This document shows, piece by piece, positions 56,619-64,000 of a DNA stretch of 64,000 nt. The notes under the pieces are model-generated. The model was not told the origin of the DNA. It ran no database searches and was given only the letters and a program-made list of their open reading frames with translations. Made by a program: the position numbers and the translations under genes. Where the stretch lies: NCBI RefSeq assembly GCF_005864045.1, contig NZ_VBSP01000004.1, positions 1-64,000 of the forward strand, given 5' to 3'. The stretch is from Ruoffia tabacinasalis (GTDB lineage Bacteria > Bacillota > Bacilli > Lactobacillales > Aerococcaceae). Positions within the stretch are counted from its first letter, which is position 1. Every line of letters starts with the position of its first letter.

Positions 56619-58421
56619 TTATTCAGTAGCTGAATTTAAGTAATTGTTTCTAAACTCTTCTACTTTTGCTTGGTCAGCGACTAAAGTATTCCCAGTTTCA
56701 ACAAGTGGCGATAATGTTGAGTAAGCTGGTAATTTTAATCCTTGGTAAGCAGCATTAATTTCTTCTTGGTTGATAGCATAAAGAACTGATTTTCTTAAGT
56801 CAGCACTGTCTGATACCGGGCGGCCGGGTGTATTGACGTTGAATAACATATAAGTTACCGCATTACTTGGAATTGATTGGAGTGCTAAACTTGACTCGTT
56901 CTCAACAATTGGGTAATCAACTTCACCTAAACCATAGTACAGATCAACTTCGTTCGAGCGTAAGGCAGATAAAGCACTACTTGAATCAGCGATAAAGCGG
57001 ACTGTGACTTGCTCAATGTTTGCATCTGCATCTGTATCAGGACGGTATGCTGGGTTTTTAACAAAGTTTGCTTGGTAATCATTTTTATCAACCATGATGT
57101 AAGGACCACTTGTCCATAGATGGTTATCATAAGAGCCACCTTCAGTGACAGCACGTTGGTCTCCATAAGCGATGTCTGAGTTTACATCATAAGACTCGAT
57201 ATCATAAGTATTTATTGCTTCAACTTGTTGTTCTGACACGATACCTGCTGATTGGTGACCTAAGTAATTTAATACTTGTGGAAATGGTTGTGTTGTTGTT
57301 AATTTAACGACTTGATAATTACCATTTGCATTATCGACCTCATCTTCAGAAGCAACAACAGATGAGATAGGTGTTTCTAACCCTTCTTCTAAGGCATCTT
57401 TTACAGATGAGTCACTTCCAGAAAGTGTCGCTTCTTCTAATTCAGCAATATCTTCGACAATTGAAACTTCGTCAATATGCTCATGTAAACTATAAGTACG
57501 GTGATCAGGAACTGAATTAGGGTCTTTGGCACGATTGAGTGAGTAAACAACATCTTCAGCCGATACTAAATCACCTGTATCAACTGCTGCACCGTCTTTG
57601 ATTTGAGCAAAGTTAATATCATCACGTAAGATGAAGTAATACTCTGAGTTTCCGTCTGCAATCGCATGATTATAACTTAATGAATTCTCTGAAGTAATTT
57701 GGTCATCATCCGTTAGGTTGATTAAACGTACATACATATTCGTATTCAATTGGTTGATACTTCCGTCGTTCCCTTTAATTGGGTCTAATGAAGTCAATTG
57801 TGATGACGTTTGTGTTAAAAGTAGTGGACGTTCAGCATGTTGACTGTCATCAACATAAGAAACGGGCTCCCAAGCAAAGGCTCTTGATTTAGACAAACGA
57901 ATGGAATCTGGGTTTAATACTTCTTGATTAAAGGCTTGTGCTTTTAGTGATGTATATAAAGGCACGATATATGCATTTTCAGTCACTAATTGATTCTCGA
58001 ATTCAGTATATGTATCCACATATTCTTCTGGTGTTTCCGTTGCTGCTTGTTCAATTAGCTCATCCACTTCCGGGTTACTCATAATACTGTTATCCCCATC
58101 TGATTTAAATAATGAACGAACAGCATAATCAGGGTTCCCTGTAACGGTCGTCCAACTTGAGATAGCTAAGTCATAATTACCTGCTTCTTTTTGAGCATTA
58201 AAACTTGCATAATCCGGTTGTAAACTTGTCTCAACTTGGAAGCCAGCACGAGTTAATTGGTCACGGACAATATTAACATCTTGTTCAGATGCTGATTGAG
58301 CTAAGATAGTAATGGGAATGGCTTCTTGAGCATTGGCAGTTTGTACAGTAGTTGCGACTGGAGCGACTACCCCAACTAATACTAAGGCTGTTAAAAATAA
58401 TTTGTTTAAAATTTTATTCAT
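56619..58421 (-). CDS. Peptide-type ABC substrate-binding protein, apparently circularly permuted
   Basis: 600 aa from ATG 58421 (AAAAGGAG). Sec signal peptide ending QTANAQ, no lipobox Cys. Segments typical of an SBP_bac_5 C-terminus come first (about 35-190): VRDQLTRAGFQVE, GNYDLAISSW, NPEVDELIEQA, ENAYIVPLY. Segments typical of the N-terminus follow: TSLDPIKG (209-216), FILRDDINF (263-271), LVSAEDVVYSLNR (285-297). Then come middle segments: TSGPYIMV (437), ALRSNEVDLYYG (486), LRKSVLYAINQEEI (542). The product ends where a normal SBP would continue into AxxLLxxAG. Probably binds peptides; substrate unknown. Confidence 0.85.
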   Translation of the reverse strand: MNKILNKLFLTALVLVGVVAPVATTVQTANAQEAIPITILAQSASEQDVNIVRDQLTRAGFQVETSLQPDYASFNAQKEAGNYDLAISSWTTVTGNPDYAVRSLFKSDGDNSIMSNPEVDELIEQAATETPEEYVDTYTEFENQLVTENAYIVPLYTSLKAQAFNQEVLNPDSIRLSKSRAFAWEPVSYVDDSQHAERPLLLTQTSSQLTSLDPIKGNDGSINQLNTNMYVRLINLTDDDQITSENSLSYNHAIADGNSEYYFILRDDINFAQIKDGAAVDTGDLVSAEDVVYSLNRAKDPNSVPDHRTYSLHEHIDEVSIVEDIAELEEATLSGSDSSVKDALEEGLETPISSVVASEDEVDNANGNYQVVKLTTTQPFPQVLNYLGHQSAGIVSEQQVEAINTYDIESYDVNSDIAYGDQRAVTEGGSYDNHLWTSGPYIMVDKNDYQANFVKNPAYRPDTDADANIEQVTVRFIADSSSALSALRSNEVDLYYGLGEVDYPIVENESSLALQSIPSNAVTYMLFNVNTPGRPVSDSADLRKSVLYAINQEEINAAYQGLKLPAYSTLSPLVETGNTLVADQAKVEEFRNNYLNSATE

Positions 58422-58527
58422 GAAAAATCTCCTTTTATTTTGCTTTGAATATTTACGACACTTACAACAATCTTCATCTGTGTTCATCGATACAGCTCAC
58501 CAACTTTCTTCATAAAATGCTTACGTG

Positions 58528-59985
58528 TTATTGAGTCATCTTAGGATCTAAAGCATCACGTAAGCCGTCTCCTAAGAAGTTAAATGATAAAACTAGGGCA
58601 ATAATAGCTAAACCTGGATAGATAGCTAAGTAAGGTTGTGTTTCTAGATAATCACTTCCGATACGTAAGATGTTACCCCACTCAGGAATATGACTTTCAA
58701 CTCCTAAACCTAAATAACTTAAACTACTTGTTGAAATAACTGCCGTCGCGACAGTAAGCGATGAGCGAATAATCATAGGGGCGCTCGCATTAGGAATAAT
58801 ATGTTTCAAAATGATTTTTACATCACTAACCCCAACGGCGTGGGCAGCTTCAACGTATTCTAATTGCTTCACTTGAAGGACGTTGGCCCGCATTGTTCTG
58901 GCGTAACCAGGAATGCCACCGATACTCAAAGCAAGAATTAAGTTTTGCGTTGAGGTACCAAAAGCCGTCACAATCGTAATCGCTAGTAAAATACCCGGAA
59001 TTGCGTACAAAACATCCAAGGAACGCATAATTGTTTGGTCAACACGGTGTGAGTAATAACCTGAGACTGCACCTAGGAAACCACCAATTAGTAGAGGCGC
59101 TAAAGTAGCCAAGACCCCAACTAATAAAGAAATCCGACCACCAAAGACCATGCGTGAAAAGACATCGCGCCCGAAATTATCAGTTCCTAAAGGATACGTC
59201 ATACTTGGTGCCTGTAAAATCGCCGTATAATTATTTTCTACGGCGTAACTATACTCAAAGGTTAAGTAACTTGTAATTGCCATGGCGAATATAAAGGTAA
59301 TAATATAAAGCCCAAAGATAGCAACTTCATGACGAGAAATGTTTGAAAAGACACTACGTCGGCGCACATTTGCTTGATTATGATGTTCACGCCAAATTAA
59401 CCAAGCAGCAATCAATCCTAATAAATTTCCACTGAATGAAGTGACTACAAGGAAGGCGATAATAATATATAACTGAGTTTTGGATACATTTTTCAAATGA
59501 GCACTAAATAGAGAAAGTCCCCAATGAAAGAGTAAACTGACGCCCAATAGGACTAAACCGATAATAAACGTCGGGCTCATTGTAGGTTTGAAAAAGTTTA
59601 AACTCGTTGTCGCAATAATCGTTAAGTCAACGAGGACCGCAAAAATCAAATAAATTTGATACGACATGAGTTTACGTAATATTAAGAACATCCCCGTTAT
59701 AAAGTTAAATGGATTCCCTAATAAGACGGATAACATAAGGACAAAACCCCATACGCGGTGCACAGGGTGAACTTTTCCATTGTTTTGAATGTGTCTGGCA
59801 ATAAAGAAGTTTATGAAGCTGAGTATCAGGTGAGTAAGGGCGAAGCCGATAGTCACTAAACTCCAATCTGTTCCTTGTCTTAAATATGTAAATAAAATGA
59901 CCGCTAATGAGAAGACGATCGAAAGTGTCGAAGCAAAACGTAAATAGCGTTTTGCTACCGGTGAATAAGATTGAATCAAAGCCAA
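58528..59985 (-). CDS. ABC permease, DppC/OppC type, with long N-terminal membrane extension
   Basis: 485 aa. The last 270 or so residues form a normal DppC: PLGTDNFGRDVFSRMVFGGR, EAAHAVGVSDVKIILKHIIPN (EAA loop) and GDGLRDALDP. The first 215 residues have about six membrane segments and no known motif, so the protein is roughly 1.6 times the usual length. The extension is in the same open frame without a fusion joint I can see. It follows the DppB-type gene by 18 bp. Confidence 0.85.
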   Translation of the reverse strand: MALIQSYSPVAKRYLRFASTLSIVFSLAVILFTYLRQGTDWSLVTIGFALTHLILSFINFFIARHIQNNGKVHPVHRVWGFVLMLSVLLGNPFNFITGMFLILRKLMSYQIYLIFAVLVDLTIIATTSLNFFKPTMSPTFIIGLVLLGVSLLFHWGLSLFSAHLKNVSKTQLYIIIAFLVVTSFSGNLLGLIAAWLIWREHHNQANVRRRSVFSNISRHEVAIFGLYIITFIFAMAITSYLTFEYSYAVENNYTAILQAPSMTYPLGTDNFGRDVFSRMVFGGRISLLVGVLATLAPLLIGGFLGAVSGYYSHRVDQTIMRSLDVLYAIPGILLAITIVTAFGTSTQNLILALSIGGIPGYARTMRANVLQVKQLEYVEAAHAVGVSDVKIILKHIIPNASAPMIIRSSLTVATAVISTSSLSYLGLGVESHIPEWGNILRIGSDYLETQPYLAIYPGLAIIALVLSFNFLGDGLRDALDPKMTQ

Positions 59986-60003
59986 ACTCCTTTCTATCTA
60001 AGT

Positions 60004-61383
60004 TTAATTTTTTAACGTTGTTCGAATTCGTGGATCAATAAGTGCATACAGTAGGTCAACGACTAAATTGACTAGAGAGACAATAATCGCGATATAGATA
60101 ACCCCGCCTAACACAGCTGGAATATCCGGCACAAATTGTTTCTCTACAATATAACTACCAACCCCATTAATATTAAAAACTTGTTCGGTGACTGCTGATC
60201 CACCTAACATCCCACCAAATTGCAGACCAATCACTGTAATAACTGGAATGAGCGCATTAGGAATAATGTGACGCCAAATGATGCGCCAATTCGACATTCC
60301 TTTTGATCTGGCTGTTAGAAGGTAATCTTCATGAATCACTTCTAAAGTCGAAGCCCGGGTCATTCGTGCAACAGAAGCAGCTAAGCTTGTTCCTAAGACA
60401 ATCGCAGGCATCAGCAGTGACCACGGATTGTCCGGATTAAAGGTTGCAGGCAACCAACGATTACGAATTGAAAAGTTTAAGATAAAGATTAAACCTAACC
60501 AAAATGTTGGAATAGATAGACCGATTAAAGCAATGAACATAAAGAACTGGTCAAATAAAGAATTCACTTTCACCGCCGAATAAATACCAGCAGGAATCGC
60601 AATAACTAATGAAATAGCTAAAGAGAAGAAAGTAACTTGTAAAGTAATAGGGAAACGGCGCATTAAAGCGTCGATAACCAATTCATTCCCCACATATGTG
60701 AAGCCTAAATCAAAGGTTACAACTCCTTTAATTGTTCGCAGGAGCTGAACCCAATACGAATCGTCTAAGCCATGAAGCGCATTGAAATTCTCAATTTGTT
60801 CAGGTGTTGCTTGAATACCTAAGATGTTTTGGGCTGGATCTGAGGGTGAAAAATAAAGTAAAGTAAAGACAATCCAAGTCACCCCAAAGATAACAAAGAC
60901 CATTAAGAATAGTCTTTCAGCAATGTATCTAACAATTGGAAAACGATAAATTATCATTAAAAGATACATCGGTAAAGCTAACATAATACTCGAAATAAAG
61001 CCGATTGGGGTCGAAACCCATTGGGAATAAATATCTGAAAGAGAAACACTTTTTGAAATATCATCATCTTCAGTGATTAAAGATTGTATGTAGTTATTTA
61101 ATCGCTGATCAACGATTTTTTCAGTTTGCTCTTTACTAATATTTTGTTTGAAGTAGCGTTGTTTATTACGCTCTTCTTCTAATAATTGTTGTTTTATCGC
61201 TTCTTTCTCTGTCTGAGAGAGTCGCTCGACGGCTGGTTGGGCTCTGTTCTTCAAGTAATTTACGATTTGAAGGACGAAAAAGATAATATGTAAAGGAAAG
61301 CCGAGTACCCAAAGGGCTACCTTATAAAGCCATTGTCTTTGCATTTGTTGGTAAATCAAAGACCATTGTTCAGATTGATTCAA
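60004..61383 (-). CDS. ABC permease, DppB/OppB type, with N-terminal extension
   Basis: 459 aa from TTG 61383 (GGAGGTGA, 7 nt). The canonical DppB begins only at about residue 152 (RYIAERLFLMVFVIFGVTWI) and shows DPAQNILG, GIQ-type loops, and the EAA segment TARSKGMSNWRIIWRHIIPN. The extension has a membrane segment (about 20-42), a Lys/Glu/Gln-rich, probably coiled-coil stretch (about 47-105), and a second segment (about 127-146). It heads the leftward operon DppB-DppC-binding protein. Confidence 0.85.
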   Translation of the reverse strand: MNQSEQWSLIYQQMQRQWLYKVALWVLGFPLHIIFFVLQIVNYLKNRAQPAVERLSQTEKEAIKQQLLEEERNKQRYFKQNISKEQTEKIVDQRLNNYIQSLITEDDDISKSVSLSDIYSQWVSTPIGFISSIMLALPMYLLMIIYRFPIVRYIAERLFLMVFVIFGVTWIVFTLLYFSPSDPAQNILGIQATPEQIENFNALHGLDDSYWVQLLRTIKGVVTFDLGFTYVGNELVIDALMRRFPITLQVTFFSLAISLVIAIPAGIYSAVKVNSLFDQFFMFIALIGLSIPTFWLGLIFILNFSIRNRWLPATFNPDNPWSLLMPAIVLGTSLAASVARMTRASTLEVIHEDYLLTARSKGMSNWRIIWRHIIPNALIPVITVIGLQFGGMLGGSAVTEQVFNINGVGSYIVEKQFVPDIPAVLGGVIYIAIIVSLVNLVVDLLYALIDPRIRTTLKN

Positions 61384-61603
61384 ATATTTCACCTCCAAAG
61401 AAAAAATAACGGATTGAATCAGACTAATTTAGTATAACGCTTCAAGACTAAAACCAGTCATGGGGATTTTCGAAGGCTAGCATTCGGATTTATGAATGAC
61501 GATTATCGAATGAGTTCGTCTCTTTGGCAAAATCCCTATGTTATAATACTCGCTGTATATAAAAGTGAAATTAACGTAGATAAAGAAGTATAGGAGTGAG
61601 TCA
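61384..61603. promoter_or_regulatory. Divergent promoter region of the peptide-type ABC system
   Basis: 220 bp. Leftward -10 TATACT (61436-61431) serves the permeases; rightward extended -10 TGTTATAAT (61539-61547) serves the ATPase gene. Neither has a strong -35, suggesting dependence on an activator. Confidence 0.5.
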
Positions 61604-63307
61604 ATGTCTGAGATTTTGAAGGTCAACCAACTAGGCTTAAGCTTTGAAAGTGAAGACCAACAAGAGGAAGTATTAAAAAATATTTCCTTTTCAGTAGAAA
61701 AAGGTGAAATTGTTGGGATTATCGGAGAATCAGGTAGTGGGAAAAGTATGACCGCTCGCTCGATTACTCAGTTATTACCTGATAATGCGATGATTCATCC
61801 TGAGAGTGAGATTGAATTTAATGGGCAAAAACTTTTAGACATTAAACCAAAAGCATTAAGAAAAATATTAGGTGAAGAGATTGGGATGATTTTCCAAGAT
61901 CCTTTAAGTTCGCTTAACCCAACGATGACTGTTGGAGATCAAGTGGTGGAAGTGATTGGCTTGCATCAACGGATGAGCAAAAAGCAAGCACGAGAAAAGA
62001 CAATTGAATTGATGACATCCATTGGTATTAAAGATGCTCAAACACGCTTTAATCACTACCCACATGAGTTTTCGGGTGGGATGAGACAAAGAATTATGAT
62101 TGCGATTGCCTTAGCAGCGAATCCAAGTTTACTCATAGCGGATGAGCCAACGACGGCTTTAGATGTGACCATTCAAGCTCAAATCTTAGCACTGATTAAA
62201 GAGTTACAAAAAGAATTGAACTTATCAGTGGTGCTGATTACACATGACTTCGGTGTTGTCGCTCAAATTTGTAGTCGAGTGATTGTGATGCAAAAAGGTG
62301 AAATCGTTGAACAAGGTCCGATTGATGAGATATTTAATCACCCTCAACATCCATATACACGCCTATTGCTTGATGCTGTCCCAAGAATTGAAGAAGAAAA
62401 AAATACCCAAGAAAAAGATAAAGCTCAACCTTTAATATCGGTTGAGCAATTGGAACAAGTCTTTGATATTGGTAAAGGGAAGCAATTAAAGGCTGTCAAT
62501 CAAGTTAATTTGGATATTTATAAAGGAGAGACTTTAGGGCTTGTAGGCGAGTCAGGTTCTGGAAAATCCACATTAGGGCGTGCCATCCTTCAATTATATA
62601 AACCAACGAGTGGACGAATTATCTTCCAAGGGTTTGATTTACAACAGTTAACCAAAGCTGAAATGTTGAAAGTCCGTAAAGATATGCAAATAATCTTTCA
62701 AGATCCCTATGCATCATTAAACCCCAGAATGAAAGTCGAAGATATTATTGGAGAAGCTCTAGACACGCACGGTTTAGTAAAGAACTCGAAAGAAAGACGG
62801 GCGCGAGTGGAGGAATTGCTTCGCTTAGTTGAGCTCGATCCAAACTTTGCGACACGCTTCCCCCATGAGTTCTCAGGAGGGCAACGACAACGGATTGGGA
62901 TTGCACGTGCGTTAGCTGTTGAGCCCGATTTTATTGTGGCTGATGAGCCTTTATCTGCCTTAGACGTGTCAATCCAAGCTCAAATTATTGAACTTTTAAA
63001 GAAATTACAAGACAAATTAGGTTTAACGTACTTATTTATTGCTCATGATTTAGCCGTCGTGAAACAAATTAGTGATCGTGTGGCTGTGATGAAACAAGGA
63101 CAAATTGTAGAAGTTGCAGAAACGAATGAATTATACTCGAATCCGTTACACCCCTACACACAACAATTACTTCAAGCTGTTCCAAGGTTAGATGCACAGA
63201 TGAAGTCGAAGGTGGTAGACTCTAATCCGCTAAAAGCGTGGCAACCAAATAAAGAAGTTGTAGCATTAAAAGAGGTAACTCCCGGACACTATGTAGCTAA
63301 TTATTAA
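61604..63307 (+). CDS. Fused peptide-type ABC ATPase (DppD-DppF)
   Basis: 567 aa with two complete ATPase domains. Domain 1: Walker [10 protein letters not shown] (41-49), signature [12 protein letters not shown], Walker [13 protein letters not shown]. Domain 2 from about 280: [36 protein letters not shown]. Both have the NPxHPYTR/Q oligopeptide region ([11 protein letters not shown] and [11 protein letters not shown]). It must power the divergent permeases. Fused DppDF proteins are known elsewhere (GsiA-like). Confidence 0.92.
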   Translation: MSEILKVNQLGLSFESEDQQEEVLKNISFSVEKGEIVGIIGESGSGKSMTARSITQLLPDNAMIHPESEIEFNGQKLLDIKPKALRKILGEEIGMIFQDPLSSLNPTMTVGDQVVEVIGLHQRMSKKQAREKTIELMTSIGIKDAQTRFNHYPHEFSGGMRQRIMIAIALAANPSLLIADEPTTALDVTIQAQILALIKELQKELNLSVVLITHDFGVVAQICSRVIVMQKGEIVEQGPIDEIFNHPQHPYTRLLLDAVPRIEEEKNTQEKDKAQPLISVEQLEQVFDIGKGKQLKAVNQVNLDIYKGETLGLVGESGSGKSTLGRAILQLYKPTSGRIIFQGFDLQQLTKAEMLKVRKDMQIIFQDPYASLNPRMKVEDIIGEALDTHGLVKNSKERRARVEELLRLVELDPNFATRFPHEFSGGQRQRIGIARALAVEPDFIVADEPLSALDVSIQAQIIELLKKLQDKLGLTYLFIAHDLAVVKQISDRVAVMKQGQIVEVAETNELYSNPLHPYTQQLLQAVPRLDAQMKSKVVDSNPLKAWQPNKEVVALKEVTPGHYVANY

Positions 63308-63310
63308 CAT

Positions 63311-63346
63311 ATGGCATACTTACTTATGAAGTAGGGATGTTTTTTA
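63311..63346 (+). terminator. Weak terminator after the fused ATPase
   Basis: CATACTTACT / AGTAGGGATG imperfect stem with TTTTTTATT tail. Confidence 0.45.
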
Positions 63347-63420
63347 TTAGGTGAATTAAACGCAATCAGGTAGGATTAAGTCATAGAGAAGTTGTTTAAA
63401 GTTAGGAAGGAGCTAAAGTT

Positions 63421-63972
63421 ATGATTGAATTGTTGGAAGAGCTTGCTAGAGTAAATTACTCAGGTGCCCCTTTTCTGGTCGCTTACGGTATAACATGGTT
63501 AATATGCGGAGTATTATGGCAAAAAATCAAATTAAACTATGCAGCTATTGCCACTCTGTTTCAGGGAATGGTTGCTTTACCAATCGCTTTACTCATTTTA
63601 TATATTGTTGGTGCGTTTACCTTACGGCCGGATACGGGCATTTTAAATTCATTAAGTATTATCATTGCGATGAGTCAATTGTTAGCAATACCATTGTTGA
63701 TTGCTATGTTCCAAAGAGAGCACTATACTATCATTCCTTTTATATTTAGCATCGTAGGTGCGGTTCATTTTCTAATGTATGCTTGGCTGTATCAAGAAGT
63801 TGCTTATATTATTATGCCGATTGTTCTATCAGTAATATTGGCCGTTATTTATGGTAAAAGTAAAGACAATCAATTAATAATATCCGCTAAAAGTGCTGGG
63901 CTAGCTTGTTATGCAACCGGGGGGCTCTTATTGATGAATGCATTATACTTACTATCAGGATACATCATTTAA
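63421..63972 (+). CDS. Unknown membrane protein, about six segments
   Basis: 183 aa, almost entirely hydrophobic, with about six predicted membrane segments and only short loops. AAGGAG precedes the ATG at 63421. I do not recognise the family, and there is no catalytic motif to point to. It lies 113 bp after the ATPase gene behind a weak terminator, so it may be an independent gene. The stop at 63972 is 28 bp before the window edge. Confidence 0.7.
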   Translation: MIELLEELARVNYSGAPFLVAYGITWLICGVLWQKIKLNYAAIATLFQGMVALPIALLILYIVGAFTLRPDTGILNSLSIIIAMSQLLAIPLLIAMFQREHYTIIPFIFSIVGAVHFLMYAWLYQEVAYIIMPIVLSVILAVIYGKSKDNQLIISAKSAGLACYATGGLLLMNALYLLSGYII

Positions 63973-64000
63973 CTTGAGGAAGAGCAAGAAAGTGATGAGA

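Noticed and set aside
58528-61383. Permease extensions as separate genes joined by sequencing error
   Set aside because: Frames are open throughout, each has one good ribosome site at the far upstream start, and both permeases show the same kind of extension.

Overview
The window is the replication-origin region of a low-GC Gram-positive chromosome. Basal genes flank a recognisable oriC: dnaA-dnaN-yaaA-recF-gyrB-gyrA and rpsF-ssb-rpsR-gdpP-rplI-dnaB to the left, rpmH-rnpA-yidC-jag and mnmE-mnmG to the right. A GlnR-glnA pair with a perfect GlnR box, an LPXTG protein, a TPP riboswitch, PTS trehalose uptake with TreR and a CcpA-like site, and the absence of sporulation genes point to Lactobacillales. 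Aerococcaceae or a relative is my guess (inference, not proven). Gene orientation switches at oriC, mostly leftward on its left and rightward on its right, as expected for bidirectional replication.

Layout. 1-340: remnant of an IS3-family insertion sequence. 357-3371: a TPP-riboswitch-controlled thiamine-precursor ABC transporter with a thiamine-binding COG0011 protein. 3445-5240: glnR-glnA. 5415-13219: a C39-like membrane-anchored protein, purA, a repeat-rich LPXTG surface protein, a secreted anthrax-lethal-factor-like zinc metalloprotease, dnaB. 13456-17270: rplI, gdpP, rpsR, ssb, rpsF. 17507-19797: serC-serA. 19869-29512: gyrA, gyrB, recF, yaaA, dnaN, dnaA, oriC, rpmH. 29693-31888: rnpA, yidC, jag. 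31931-50540: a block of accessory genes that separates jag from mnmE. It holds a GT8 glycosyltransferase, a ugpBAEC-glpQ operon behind a Pho-box array, a YtrA-type regulator with an ABC exporter and an unknown ectoprotein, treP-treA-maa, a candidate small RNA, an FMN reductase, a GerMN lipoprotein, a DUF1772 protein, a beta-lactamase-fold protein with a repetitive acidic stalk, and treR. 50671-55314: mnmE, a NUDIX hydrolase, mnmG, lepB. 55396-63972: a LysR regulator, a peptide-type ABC system of unusual build, and an unknown membrane protein.

Origin and segregation. oriC is bipartite. Six perfect DnaA boxes lie upstream of dnaA. Between dnaA and dnaN are three more boxes, a GC cluster, five TAG/TAA DnaA-trios and an AT-rich stretch, the arrangement known for the basal unwinding system. 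One perfect and one near-perfect parS site, plus two degraded look-alikes, lie 10-17 kb to the left, yet parA, parB and rsmG are not next to mnmG as they are in Bacillus.

Most notable observations. (1) The peptide-type substrate-binding protein at 56619-58421 reads as a circular permutation of the SBP_bac_5 fold, and both partner permeases carry long N-terminal extensions. (2) All three ABC binding proteins here have ordinary Sec signal peptides and no lipobox cysteine, although lipoproteins do occur in the window. (3) The ugp operon is preceded by five TTnACA-type hexamers on an 11-bp grid, implying phosphate-starvation control. (4) A lethal-factor-like secreted metalloprotease sits convergent to a multi-repeat LPXTG adhesin-like protein. 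(5) A perfect 16-bp inverted repeat carrying DnaA boxes lies downstream of dnaN.
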